Shown: piece after piece, positions 26,000 through 34,781 of the stretch
Numbering within the stretch: the stretch's first letter is position 1
Layout of the letters: each line of letters begins with the position of its first letter
Source of the DNA: Microbacterium terricola
Lineage (GTDB): Bacteria; Actinomycetota; Actinomycetes; Actinomycetales; Microbacteriaceae
DNA: 64,000 bases
Direction: 5' to 3'
Assembly (NCBI RefSeq): GCF_027943945.1
Contig: NZ_AP027141.1
Location: 310,001-374,000, forward strand
The notes under the pieces: model-generated
What the model saw: only the letters and a program-made list of their open reading frames with translations
Database searches by the model: none
Told to the model about the DNA's origin: nothing
Position numbers and translations under genes: made by a program

Positions 26000-27312
26000 C
26001 GTTCGTCTCCTTCGACGCTCGTCAGAGCCTCATCGTAGATCGCCATCGCGCGTGCGACCTCCCCTTCGGTGACCACGCACGGCGGCACGACGTGCAGCCG
26101 GTTGTCGGCGAGGAACGGCAGCAGGCCGCGCGAGACCAGTTCCGCCTTGAGTCGCCCCATCACGGCGGCGCCGACCGGCTCGCGGGTCGTCCGATCGGCG
26201 ACCAGCTCGAGCGCCCAGAACACCCCCTCGCCGCGCACCTCGCCGATCAGCGGGTGCTTCTCGGCCAGCGCGGCGAGCCCCGGACCGATCGCCTCGGCGC
26301 CGATGCGACGGGCGTTCTCGACGATCCCCTCCGACTCCATGGCATCGATCGAGGCGACGATGGATGCGGCGGCAAGCGGGTGCCCGGAGTAGGTCAGGCC
26401 ACCGGGGAACACCCGGTCGTCGAAGGTCGCGGCGATCTCGTCGGAGATGATGACGCCGCCGACCGGCACGTAGCCGGAGTTGACGCCCTTGGCGAAGGTG
26501 ATGAGGTCGGGCCGCACGTCATGGCCCTCGAACGCGAACCAGCGTCCGGTGCGCCCGAAGCCGGACATCACCTCGTCGAGGATCAGCAGCATCCCGTATC
26601 TGTCGCAGATCTCGCGCACGCCGGCGAGGTAGCCGGGCGGGGGGATCATGATGCCCGCGGTGCCGGGGATCGTCTCGAGCAGGATCGCCGCGATGCCGCT
26701 CGGTCCCTCCGCCTGCACCATGCGCTCCAGGTGGTGCAGTGCCCGCGCGCACTCCTCCTCGGGCGTCGTCGCCCAGAACTCGGAGCGGTAGAGGTACGGG
26801 CCGAAGAAGTGCACGTGGCCGCGCGCGTACTCGTTCGGGATGCGCCGCCAGTCGCCGGTCGCGACGATCGCCGCGCCGGTGTTGCCGTGGTACGACCGGT
26901 AGCGCGAGAGGATCTTGTCGCGGCCGGTGTGCAGACGCGCGAGCCGGATCGCGTTCTCGTTGGCGTCGGCTCCGCCGTTGGTGAAGAACACGCGGCTGAA
27001 GCCGTCCGGCGCCTTCGCCACGATGCGTGCGGCGGCCTCCCCGCGGACCAGGTTGGCCGTCGCGGGGCCGATCGTGGCGAGCTCGGCGGCCTGCGCCTGG
27101 ATGGCGGCGACGACGGCGGGATGCTGGTGCCCGATGTTGACGTTGACCAGCTGGCTGGAGAAGTCCAGCATCCGGTTGCCTGCGTGATCCCACACCGTGG
27201 TGCCCTCGCCGCCGGCGATGACCGGCAGGTCGAGGTGCGCCTGCGCGGACCAGGAGTGGAAGACGTGCGCGCGGTCCAGCTCGCGGGCGCGGGCGTCGAG
27301 GTCGTCGGTCAT
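25996..27312 (-). CDS. Class III omega-amino-acid aminotransferase (beta-alanine type)
   Basis: A 438-residue PLP enzyme. Features of class III aminotransferases are VFFTNGGADANENAIRLAR (phosphate-binding loop), SYHGNTGAA, LLILDEVMSGFGRTG (Asp on the PLP ring) and DLITFAKGVNSGYVPVGGV (Schiff-base Lys). It would transfer the amino group of beta-alanine or a similar omega-amino acid to an acceptor such as pyruvate, giving malonate semialdehyde for the next enzyme. Of two adjacent ATGs, 27312 has the better distance (5 bases) from AAAGGA; 27315 is the other. It is preceded by a 77-base gap with a strong hairpin. Confidence 0.85.
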
Positions 27313-27346
27313 CATCGTCCTTTCGTGGGTGGTGCGTGAGGGGTCC

Positions 27347-27378
27347 CCGGGCGGGCGAGTCGGACCCCGCCCGCCCGG
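27347..27378 (-). terminator. Intercistronic hairpin after the substrate-binding protein gene
   Basis: CCGGGCGGGCG (27347-27357) and CGCCCGCCCGG (27368-27378) form a perfect 11-bp stem with a 10-base loop and no T-run. It follows the binding-protein stop within a dozen bases and precedes the aminotransferase, so it may stabilise upstream mRNA or terminate part of the transcripts. Confidence 0.6.
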
Positions 27379-27389
27379 CGACCGGTGGC

Positions 27390-28559
27390 CTACTGGCCGC
27401 CCTCGGTGAGCGTCACGTCGATCGGCGTGTAGTCGCCGGCGACGTCGACGCCCTCGTCCGCGAGCTCGGTGAGCGCCTGCTGGATGTACGCGTTGGAGTA
27501 CGCGGACTCGGCCGGCTCGGTGGTGATGAGGTTGAGGCCGTCCTGGTTCTTCGCCGACAGCGCCCCGGCGACCGTCTGGTCCCAGGCCGCGGCGTCGACG
27601 ACGCCGAAGTCGGCGCCGGTCCAGATGAGCTTGTTGACCTCGTTCATCTGCCACAGCTGGTGCGTCGGCCCGACCGGGAAGGCCGCCTCGGCGTTGGACG
27701 CGATGTCGTAGACGATCTCGGCCGACTCCTCCGGGTTGTCGCGGGCGAACAGCCAGCCCTTGGTGATCGCCTTCAGGAAGCGCACCGCGGCGTCGGCGTA
27801 GGCGGGATCCGAGAGACGCTCGGTGTCGGCCCAGATGGCGTCCTGCAGCATGGCGCCGTCGGTCTCCTCGTACGAGACGACGTCGAAGTCGTCCGGCTGG
27901 TACAGCTCGCCGGTGTCGGGGTTGACCACCTCGAGGATCTGCGCCCACTCGTTGTAGGTCATCGCCTGCGCCGCGTCGACGTCGCCGTCGAGCAGGGCGT
28001 TCATGTCGAAGCCCTGCGTCGTGATCGACACGGTCGTCGAGTCGAGTCCCTCGGCCGCCATCGCGGCGAAGATCTCCCACTCGTTGCCGAAGCCCCACGA
28101 GCCGATGCGCTTGCCCTCGAAGTCGGCGACCGACTCGATGCCGTCGCCGGCCCACGACACCTGCAGGGTGCCCGACTTCTGGAACACCTGGGCGATGTCG
28201 GTGAGCTCGACGCCCGCCCCTTCGAGCGTGCCGAGCACCTTCGGCACCCACGCGACGGCGAAGTCCGCATCGCCGGCGACGAGGGCGTCCTGCGGCACGA
28301 TGTCGCCGCCGGAGGGGATGATCTCGACATCGTCGAAGCCCTCCTCCTCGAAGAAGCCCTTCTCCTGCGCGATGTAGTACCCGGCGAACTGGGTCTGCGG
28401 CAGCCACTGCAGCTGCAGTCGGATCGACGTGATCGGGTCGAACTCGGCCTGGGAGGGCGGCTCCTCCTGCTGGGTGGAACCCGAGCAGCCCGCGAGGGCG
28501 AGTGAGGCGATGGCGACGGTGGATGCGGCCAGAACGCCGCGACGGATGCTGTGTCTCAT
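27390..28559 (-). CDS. ABC importer substrate-binding lipoprotein, NMT1/Thi5-like
   Basis: A 389-residue lipoprotein: basic N-terminus, hydrophobic core, lipobox LAGC with lipidated Cys25, then a Gln/Glu/Pro-rich linker. The mature part begins RLQLQWLPQTQFAGYYIAQEKGFF, the signature of the NMT1/Thi5-like binding proteins that take up pyrimidine-like, sulfonate or nitrate ligands. In this operon a pyrimidine or hydantoin-type ligand is most likely (inference). The start is ATG 28559, with AAGGA six bases upstream; an ATG five codons earlier (28574) overlaps that ribosome site and is less likely. Confidence 0.85.
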   Translation of the reverse strand: MRHSIRRGVLAASTVAIASLALAGCSGSTQQEEPPSQAEFDPITSIRLQLQWLPQTQFAGYYIAQEKGFFEEEGFDDVEIIPSGGDIVPQDALVAGDADFAVAWVPKVLGTLEGAGVELTDIAQVFQKSGTLQVSWAGDGIESVADFEGKRIGSWGFGNEWEIFAAMAAEGLDSTTVSITTQGFDMNALLDGDVDAAQAMTYNEWAQILEVVNPDTGELYQPDDFDVVSYEETDGAMLQDAIWADTERLSDPAYADAAVRFLKAITKGWLFARDNPEESAEIVYDIASNAEAAFPVGPTHQLWQMNEVNKLIWTGADFGVVDAAAWDQTVAGALSAKNQDGLNLITTEPAESAYSNAYIQQALTELADEGVDVAGDYTPIDVTLTEGGQ

Positions 28560-28616
28560 TGCTGTTCCTTTCATTCGGGTCGTGCGGATGGTGCAGGGTG
28601 CCGGTGCTCGACGAGG

Positions 28617-29405
28617 TCAGGTGCCGGCGTGGCGCCTCGTCGCGATCCGCTCGAGGAGCGAGGTGACGAGGAAAAAGGTGAGGCCGATGAGGATGCCGCC
28701 GAGGACGTACGCCCACGCGAGGGCGGCGCGCCCGGACTTCGCGTAGGTCGCGATTGCGGTCCCCACGCCGTCGGCAGGACCCCCGAAGTACTCGGCGACG
28801 AGGGCGGAGATGACCGCGAGCGACGCGGCGATGCGCAGACCGGTCATCAGGTACGGGAGCGCGGTCGGCAGCGTCAGCGAGCGGAAGGTCTGCCCGCGGG
28901 TGGCGGCAGATGCGCGGAACAGGTCGCGGTGCACGGCGCGGGTCTGGCGGAGGCCCCTGAGCACGTTGACGAACACCGGGATGAAGGCCGCGATCGCCGC
29001 GACGGCCTGGCGGCCGAACTGGCTCGACGCGCCGAACATCGTGTTGAGGATCGGCGTGACGGCGACGATCGGGATGACGGCGACCGCGGCGACGAGCGGC
29101 GCCAGCATCCCGTCGATGGGACGGAGGGATGCGGCGAGTGCGGCCAGCGCGATGGCGGCGACCGACCCGACCACCAGCCCGATGAGGGCGTTGAGTGCGG
29201 TGACGCCCATGTCCTCGGCGATGATGTTCCACCGCAGCACGAACTCCTGCGCGATCGCGATGGGGCTGGGGAGCATCCGCGGTGCCGCGCCCAGCACGTC
29301 GACGTAGATGATCCAGATGACCAGGCCGAGCAGGCCGACGATGACCGGCGCCCCGACCTGCAGCCAGGCCGGTGGTCGCCTGGTCTGCCCGACCGCCGCG
29401 CTCAT
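28617..29405 (-). CDS. ABC importer permease (BPD family), first
   Basis: A 262-residue inner-membrane protein with about six helices. The EAA-loop typical of SsuC/TauC-type permeases lies in the middle (DLFRASAATRGQTFRSLTLPTALPYLMTGLRI, with the Gly of EAAxxxG kept). The start ATG 29405 overlaps the ATPase stop by 4 bases. It pairs with the second permease at 30235-31191 to form a heterodimeric channel. Confidence 0.86.
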   Translation of the reverse strand: MSAAVGQTRRPPAWLQVGAPVIVGLLGLVIWIIYVDVLGAAPRMLPSPIAIAQEFVLRWNIIAEDMGVTALNALIGLVVGSVAAIALAALAASLRPIDGMLAPLVAAVAVIPIVAVTPILNTMFGASSQFGRQAVAAIAAFIPVFVNVLRGLRQTRAVHRDLFRASAATRGQTFRSLTLPTALPYLMTGLRIAASLAVISALVAEYFGGPADGVGTAIATYAKSGRAALAWAYVLGGILIGLTFFLVTSLLERIATRRHAGT

Positions 29406-30238
29406 CGCTCGCTCGCCCTCGACACGGGTGCACCGTGCAGCGCCTCGCGCACCGCGGTGACGCGCTCGAAGTATGCGGGCGTCTCGCGGAGCGCCTCGTC
29501 GCGCACCGGTCCGAGGTCCGTGGGGATGATCCGGGTGATGCGGCCAGGACGAGGGCTCATCACCACGACGCGGTCCGACAGGAACACCGCCTCCGGGATC
29601 GAGTGCGTCACGAACACGACCGCCGCGCCCGTCTCGGCGGCGATCCGGGCGAGCTCGGACTGCAGGTACTCGCGCGTCATCTCGTCGAGGGCGCCGAAGG
29701 GCTCGTCCATCAGCAGGAGACGGGGGCGGGACGCCAGGGCGCGCGCGATGGCGACGCGCTGCTGCATCCCTCCGGAGAGCTGGTCGGGGTACCGGTCGGC
29801 GAAGTCCGCGAGGCCGACGAGCTCGACGAGCTCGGCGACGCGCGCGTCGCGCTCGGTCTTCGTGGTCTTGCGCAGCTCGAGCGGCAGCGCGATGTTCGCC
29901 TCCACGGTGCGCCACGGCAGCAGGCCCGCCTGCTGGAACGCGATCCCGTAGTCCTGGTCGACCCGCGCGGTGCGGGCGGGCTTGCCGAAGATCTCGAGGC
30001 CGCCGGTCGTGGCCGTGTCGAGATCGGCGATCAGACGCAGGAGGGTCGACTTCCCGCATCCGGACGGTCCGATCAGGGAGACGAACTCACCCGCGGCGAC
30101 CTCGAGGTCCACCTCGGTCAGCGCGGTGACGTCGCCCTTCTCCGTAGCGAAGACCTTGCCGACTCCGCTCGCCCGCACGGCGGTCGCGGGTCCGATGGGC
30201 TCGTCGCCATCCGCTCCCTGAGCCTGTCGAAGGGTCAC
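29402..30238 (-). CDS. ABC importer ATP-binding protein (SsuB/TauB type)
   Basis: A 278-residue ATPase with Walker A GPSGCGKST, Q-loop AFQQAGLLPW, signature [15 protein letters not shown], Walker B RLLLMDEPFGALDE and the switch His in FVTHSIPEA. It energises the importer formed with both neighbouring permeases. The start is GTG 30238, overlapping the upstream permease stop (GTGA). Its first codons run through a 19-base dispersed repeat (30216-30234), giving an N-terminal LRQAQG extension not needed for the fold. Confidence 0.88.
   Translation of the reverse strand: MTLRQAQGADGDEPIGPATAVRASGVGKVFATEKGDVTALTEVDLEVAAGEFVSLIGPSGCGKSTLLRLIADLDTATTGGLEIFGKPARTARVDQDYGIAFQQAGLLPWRTVEANIALPLELRKTTKTERDARVAELVELVGLADFADRYPDQLSGGMQQRVAIARALASRPRLLLMDEPFGALDEMTREYLQSELARIAAETGAAVVFVTHSIPEAVFLSDRVVVMSPRPGRITRIIPTDLGPVRDEALRETPAYFERVTAVREALHGAPVSRASER
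30216..30234. repeat. 19-base dispersed palindromic repeat inside a gene start
   Basis: CCCTGAGCCTGTCGAAGGG is an imperfect dyad. I know this sequence type as a widespread short repeat of GC-rich genomes; on the coding strand it translates as LRQAQG. Here it lies in codons 2-8 of the ATPase gene. Confidence 0.6.
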
Positions 30239-31191
30239 GTGGCCTCTCCTCTGCGGTAGTTCTTCAGTCCTGCACCGAGCAGCACCACGGTGCCCGCGGC
30301 GATGAGGCCCAGCACGATCGAGCCGAACATCGGTCCCCACGGCGCCGCCGGATCGCTGGAGGCCTGTCCGGCGAGCTGGATCAGCATCCGTCCGATGCCG
30401 CCGCGCATGCCGATGGACACCTCAGCGACGACCGCCCCGACGACCGCGTTCGCGGCCGCCAGGCGCAGCGCGGGCAGCAGATGCGGCACCGCGGCGGGCA
30501 GCCGCAGACGCAGCAGGGTGGTCCAGTACCCCGCGGCGTAGGTGCGCATGAGGTCGAGATGGATGCTGTCGGGCGACCCGAGCCCGCGCAGCATGCCCAC
30601 GGCGACGGGGAAGAACGCGAGGTACGACGCGATGAGGGCGACCGAGAGCCACTGCGGCCACGGGAAGGCGTCGCGGTCGATCTGATTGCCGATCGCGTTG
30701 ACCACCGGCGCGAAGGCGATCAGCGGCACGATCTGGCTGACGACGATCCAGGGGAGCAGCCCCCACTCGACCAGTCGCCAGCGCTGCATGACGGCGCCGA
30801 GCACCGCGCCCACCGCGACGCCGATGATCCAGCCGACGGCGGCGATGCCGAGGGTGACCAGGGCGGCCGACGCGACCGACATCCACAGCGGCGGGGTGTC
30901 GCCGCCGCTGGTCGGGGCGAACAGGCGGGCGCCCATGTCCCACACGTGCGGCATGGCCCGCTCATGGGTGCGGGGGAGGATCATGACGCCCGAGCCGGTG
31001 TCGCCCTCGGTGCCGCCGATCACGAGGCCCTCGGCGGGCCCCACCAGCTTGTAGAGCTCCCAGAGGGCGATGACGGTGAGCACCCCGACGACGCCCCACG
31101 CCAGCGAGATCCAGCCGGCACCGCCGCGCCGAGGGCGGCGCGGCGGTGTCAGCGCCTCTGCGACATCGGCCTGCGCCAGGGGAAGGGTCAT
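30235..31191 (-). CDS. ABC importer permease (BPD family), second
   Basis: A 318-residue inner-membrane protein with about seven helices. It is longer than its partner because of a large loop after the first helix (VIGGTEGDTGSGVMILPRTHE). The EAA-like loop is DLMRTYAAGYWTTLLRLRLPAAVPHLLPALRL. The start is ATG 31191, overlapping the LLM gene stop (ATGA). Two different permeases flanking one ATPase suggest a heterodimer. Confidence 0.86.
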   Translation of the reverse strand: MTLPLAQADVAEALTPPRRPRRGGAGWISLAWGVVGVLTVIALWELYKLVGPAEGLVIGGTEGDTGSGVMILPRTHERAMPHVWDMGARLFAPTSGGDTPPLWMSVASAALVTLGIAAVGWIIGVAVGAVLGAVMQRWRLVEWGLLPWIVVSQIVPLIAFAPVVNAIGNQIDRDAFPWPQWLSVALIASYLAFFPVAVGMLRGLGSPDSIHLDLMRTYAAGYWTTLLRLRLPAAVPHLLPALRLAAANAVVGAVVAEVSIGMRGGIGRMLIQLAGQASSDPAAPWGPMFGSIVLGLIAAGTVVLLGAGLKNYRRGEAT

Positions 31192-32222
31192 GACTTGGCC
31201 GTGATGTGCTCGGAGAGCGCGGGGATGACGGTCTCGCCGTACACGCGCAGCGTCTCCTCCTTGTTGTCGTGCTGGAGGTAGCCCGCGAACTGGGTGACGC
31301 CGATCGCGCGCAGCTGCTCGAGCTTGGCGATGTGCTCCTCGCCGGTGCCCAGGATGCAGAAGCGGTCGACGATCTCGTCCGGCACGAAGTCGACGTGGTC
31401 GTTCTCGGCGCGCCCGTGCGAGTTGTAGTCGTACCCCTCGCGCCCCGCGATGTAGTCCGTGAGCGCCTGCGGCACGCCCGCGCCGCCCCCTGGGTCCGTC
31501 GAAGGGCCGTACTTCGCCACGATGTCGGCGACGTGGTTGCCCACCATCCCGCCGAACCAGCGGCACTGGTCGCGCATGTGCGCGACATCCGTGCCGATGT
31601 ACATCGGCGCCGCCACGCAGAACGCCAGGGATTCGGGGTCGCGGCCGACGGCGGCAGCGGCATCCTTCACGGTTCGGATCATCCAGGCCGCGATGTCGAC
31701 GTCGGCCAGCTGCAGGATGAACCCGTCGCCGACCTCTCCGGCGAGCTTCAGGGCGAGCGGGCCGTACGCGGCGACCCAGACGTCGAGCGACGAGCCGCGG
31801 CTCCACGGGAACTGCAGCGTCGCCCCCTTGTAGTCGACGGGTCGCGAGTTGGCGAGCTCGCGGATGACGTGGATCGACTCACGCAGCTCGGCCATCGAGA
31901 CGGGCTTCCCGTTGGTGACGCGCACCGCCGAGTCGCCGCGCCCGATGCCGCAGATCGTGCGGTTGCCGTACATCTCGTTGAGCGTCGCGAACACCGACGC
32001 CGTGACCGTCCAGTCGCGGGTGGCCGGGTTGGTCACGAAGGGGCCGACCGTGACCCGCCTGGTGGCGTTCAGGATCGCCGAGTGGATGACGTACGGCTCC
32101 TGCCACAGCAGGTGCGAGTCGAAGGTCCACACGTGACTGAACCCGTGGGCCTCGGCGAGCACGGCGAGCTGCACCGTGCGCGCTGCGGGCGGATTGGTCT
32201 GCAGGACGACGCCGAAGTCCAT
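31188..32222 (-). CDS. LLM-class flavin/F420-dependent oxidoreductase (TIGR03842-like)
   Basis: A 344-residue TIM-barrel protein of the luciferase-like family: MDFGVVLQTNPPAARTVQLAVLAEAHGF at the N-terminus, FVTNPATRDWTVTASVFATLNEMYG, and TICGIGRGDSAVRVTNGKPVSM, typical of F420- or FMN-dependent members. I recognise it as the TIGR03842 type. The reaction is not known to me. Its position between dihydropyrimidinase and the importer suggests it acts on the same substrate, possibly as the reductase (or oxidase) step that a dihydropyrimidine dehydrogenase would otherwise supply. The start is ATG 32222; no clear ribosome site is visible. The 107-base gap upstream is filled by a palindromic repeat. 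Confidence 0.75.
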   Translation of the reverse strand: MDFGVVLQTNPPAARTVQLAVLAEAHGFSHVWTFDSHLLWQEPYVIHSAILNATRRVTVGPFVTNPATRDWTVTASVFATLNEMYGNRTICGIGRGDSAVRVTNGKPVSMAELRESIHVIRELANSRPVDYKGATLQFPWSRGSSLDVWVAAYGPLALKLAGEVGDGFILQLADVDIAAWMIRTVKDAAAAVGRDPESLAFCVAAPMYIGTDVAHMRDQCRWFGGMVGNHVADIVAKYGPSTDPGGGAGVPQALTDYIAGREGYDYNSHGRAENDHVDFVPDEIVDRFCILGTGEEHIAKLEQLRAIGVTQFAGYLQHDNKEETLRVYGETVIPALSEHITAKS

Positions 32223-32240
32223 AATTCTCCTAGCTCACGA

Positions 32241-32318
32241 CGTTTCGTCTCGTCGCTTCGCTCCTCGCTCATCGAGCGGAAGTGCCCGGTCGTTGAGCGA
32301 GCGAAGCGAGACGAAACG
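32241..32318. repeat. REP-like palindromic element within the operon
   Basis: The right arm (32291-32318) reads CGTTGAGCGAGCGAAGCGAG then ACGAAACG. The left arm (from 32241) is its reverse complement with two small insertions. The same core appears at 24428-24453. The element separates the dihydropyrimidinase and LLM genes and would form a long hairpin in the mRNA. Confidence 0.75.
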
Positions 32319-32329
32319 GTCCATGGCGG

Positions 32330-33766
32330 TCACACGAGGTACTGGCTCAGGCCGCGCTTGAGGTAGCGGCCGTCGCCCTTCGAGCCGAGGTACCGGCCGT
32401 CGTCGACGATGACCTTCCCGCGCGACAGGACCGTGTCGACGTGGCCGTCGATCTCGAAGCCCTCCCACGCGGAGTGGTCCATGTTCATGTGGTGGGTCTT
32501 GCCGTACCCGATCGAGGTGTGCCCGTTCGGGTCGTAGATCACGATGTCGCCGTCGGCGCCCGGCTGGATGACGCCCTTGCGGCCGTAGAGCCCGAACATC
32601 CGCGCGGGGGTCGTCGACGTCAGCTCCACCCAGCGCTCCAGCGTGATCTTCCCGGTCACGACACCCTGGTACATGAGGTCCATCCGGTGCTCGATCGAGC
32701 CGATGCCGTTCGGGATGGCCCGGAAGTCGCCCCGGCCGAGCTCCTTCTGGTCCTTCATGCAGAAGGGGCAGTGGTCGGTCGAGACCATCTGCAGGTCGTT
32801 GGTGCGCAGCGCCTGCCACATGTGGTCCTGGTGCCCCTCCGCGCGGGAGCGCAGCGGCGTCGAGCAGACCCACTTGGCGCCCTCGAACGCTCCCCACTCC
32901 TCGCTCGACGCGCCCAGCTGCTCCTCCAGGGAGAGGTACAGATACTGCGGGCACGTCTCGCCGAACACGTTCTGGCCGCGGTCGCGGGCCCAGGCGAGCT
33001 GCTCGACGGCCTGCTTGGCGCTGACGTGCACGACGTACAGGGGTGCCCCGGTCAGATGGGCGAGCATGATCGCGCGGTGCGTCGCCTCCTCCTCCATCTG
33101 CCAGGCGCGGGCGATGCCGTGGAAGTACGGGTCGGTCTTGCCCTCCTCGATCAGCTGCGCGGCGAGCACGTCGATGACGGGACCGTTCTCGGCATGCATC
33201 ATCGTCAGCAGGCCGGTGTCCCGGCTCACCTGCATCGCCTTGAGCACCTGCGCGTCATCGGAGTAGAAGACGCCCGGATACGCCATGAAGAGCTTGAAGC
33301 TCGTGATGCCCTCGTCGATGAGCCCCGGCATCGCGGCGAGGGCGTCGGCATCCACGCCGCCGATGATCTGATGGAAGCCGTAGTCGATCGCGCAGTTGCT
33401 CGCGGCCTTGTCGTGCCAGGCGGCGAGTCCGTCCTGGATGCGCTCGCCGTACCGCTGCACGGCGAAGTCGATGATCGAGGTGGTGCCGCCCCACGCCGCC
33501 GCGCGGGTGCCCGTCTCGAACGTGTCGATCGCGGCGGTGCCGCCGAAGGGCAGCTCCATGTGCGTGTGCGCGTCGATGCCGCCGGGGATCACGTACTTGC
33601 CCGTCGCATCGATGACGGTGTCGACGGATGCCGCGACATCGGTGCCGAGCAGCTCGGAGCCGGGCGTGAGCACGGCGGCGATCCGCTCGCCGTCGATGAG
33701 GACGTCGGCGAGCGAGCGGCCGGTGGCCGACACGACGGTCCCGCCGGTGATGAGGGTGGTGCTCAT
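32330..33766 (-). CDS. hydA: Dihydropyrimidinase (D-hydantoinase family)
   Basis: A 478-residue cyclic amidohydrolase. Metal-binding elements of the family are all visible: HTHMELPFGG (two His), the carbamylated Lys in SFKLFMAYPG, His in MMHAENG, His in VVHVSAK, and the Asp in VSTDHCPFC. It opens the ring of 5,6-dihydrouracil/dihydrothymine (or hydantoins) to the N-carbamoyl-beta-amino acid. The start is ATG 33766, overlapping the stop of the beta-ureidopropionase-like gene (ATGA). That amidase would take the product directly to the beta-amino acid, CO2 and ammonia. Confidence 0.9.
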   Translation of the reverse strand: MSTTLITGGTVVSATGRSLADVLIDGERIAAVLTPGSELLGTDVAASVDTVIDATGKYVIPGGIDAHTHMELPFGGTAAIDTFETGTRAAAWGGTTSIIDFAVQRYGERIQDGLAAWHDKAASNCAIDYGFHQIIGGVDADALAAMPGLIDEGITSFKLFMAYPGVFYSDDAQVLKAMQVSRDTGLLTMMHAENGPVIDVLAAQLIEEGKTDPYFHGIARAWQMEEEATHRAIMLAHLTGAPLYVVHVSAKQAVEQLAWARDRGQNVFGETCPQYLYLSLEEQLGASSEEWGAFEGAKWVCSTPLRSRAEGHQDHMWQALRTNDLQMVSTDHCPFCMKDQKELGRGDFRAIPNGIGSIEHRMDLMYQGVVTGKITLERWVELTSTTPARMFGLYGRKGVIQPGADGDIVIYDPNGHTSIGYGKTHHMNMDHSAWEGFEIDGHVDTVLSRGKVIVDDGRYLGSKGDGRYLKRGLSQYLV

Positions 33767-34611
33767 GGTGCGACGATCCCTCCGTACGAGTCGGGCCGGC
33801 GATCGCGGTAGAACTGCCAGTCGTCCCGCATCGCCTGCACCAGGTCCATGTCGAGGTCGCGCACCAGCAGCTCCTCGTGCTCGCCAGAGCCGAGCGCCCC
33901 CACGTAGTTGCCGCGGGGATCGACGACCTGGCTCTTGCCGTAGAAGGTGACCGCCTCGTCGCCGTACTCGTTGTCCTCGCGGCCGACCCGGTTGGGCGCG
34001 AGGACGAAGTAGCCGTTCGCCACGGCGGCCGCCGGCTGCTCGATCTCCCACAGCCGGTTCGACAGCCCCGGCTTGGTCGCGTTGGGGTTGAAGACCATGT
34101 GCGCGCCGTTCAGGCCGAGCTCGCGCCATCCCTCGGGGAAGTGGCGGTCGTAGCAGATGTACATGCCGATCCGGCCGACCGCCGTCTCGAACACCGGGTA
34201 CCCGAGGTTGCCCGGGCGGAAGTAGAACTTCTCCCAGAACTTCTCCACGTGCGGGATGTGGTTCTTGCGGTACACGCCCTTCACGGACCCGTCGGCGTCG
34301 ACCAGCACGGACGTGTTGTAGTACACGCCGGTCTGCTGCTCCTCGTAGATCGGCAGCACCATGACCGTGCCGAGCTCCTTCGCGAGGGCGGCGAAGCGCT
34401 GCACGATCGGGCCGTCGGCGGGCTCGGCGTAGCGGTAGTACTTCTTGTCCTGGGTGATGCCGAAGTAGGGGCCGTAGAACAGCTCCTGGAAGCAGAGCAC
34501 CTGCGCGCCCTGCGCCGCCGCATCCCGGGCGAACTGCTCGTGCTTGTCGAGCATGGACGCCTTGTCGCCCGTCCATGTCGTCTGCGTGATCGCTGCGCGT
34601 ACCGTCGTCAT
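33763..34611 (-). CDS. Nitrilase-superfamily amidohydrolase, beta-ureidopropionase-like
   Basis: A 282-residue carbon-nitrogen hydrolase. The catalytic triad is visible: Glu in CFQELFYGPYF, Lys in YRKNHIPH, Cys in MYICYDRHFPEGWR. The long VEKFWEKFYFRPGN insert is typical of N-carbamoyl-beta-alanine amidohydrolases. In this operon it should convert N-carbamoyl-beta-alanine to beta-alanine. It is the first gene of the operon, with ATG 34611 and a strong AGGAGG site five bases upstream, and it diverges from the MocR-type regulator. Confidence 0.86.
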   Translation of the reverse strand: MTTVRAAITQTTWTGDKASMLDKHEQFARDAAAQGAQVLCFQELFYGPYFGITQDKKYYRYAEPADGPIVQRFAALAKELGTVMVLPIYEEQQTGVYYNTSVLVDADGSVKGVYRKNHIPHVEKFWEKFYFRPGNLGYPVFETAVGRIGMYICYDRHFPEGWRELGLNGAHMVFNPNATKPGLSNRLWEIEQPAAAVANGYFVLAPNRVGREDNEYGDEAVTFYGKSQVVDPRGNYVGALGSGEHEELLVRDLDMDLVQAMRDDWQFYRDRRPDSYGGIVAP

Positions 34612-34781
34612 CGTCGCCTCCTGGTGGGAACCGTCCGGGGCGGGATCGCCGGCGTCATCGGGTGCGCCGGCAGGTCGACCCCGTTCTGTTATCTTTCGGG
34701 TTGAACATTTCTCTTCGGTTTCGTCCTGTGACGCGAGCGTAAATGGTTCGCCGTCCCGGCGGTAGATGGCAGGTGTGAGGC
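34612..34781. promoter_or_regulatory. Divergent control region of the pyrimidine operon and its regulator
   Basis: Bases 34685-34745 are clearly AT-richer than the surroundings. On the minus strand GATAAC (34693-34688) is a -10 candidate for the operon; on the plus strand GTAAAT (34739-34744) may serve the regulator. Between them TTTCGGGTT (34695-34703) and TTCGGTTT (34714-34721) form a direct repeat, as MocR-type regulators commonly use. No gene lies in this 170-base stretch. Confidence 0.45.

Noticed and set aside
26739..28505. Plus-strand frames across the aminotransferase and binding-protein genes
   Set aside because: Shadow frames; the minus-strand products have complete active-site motifs and a signal peptide.
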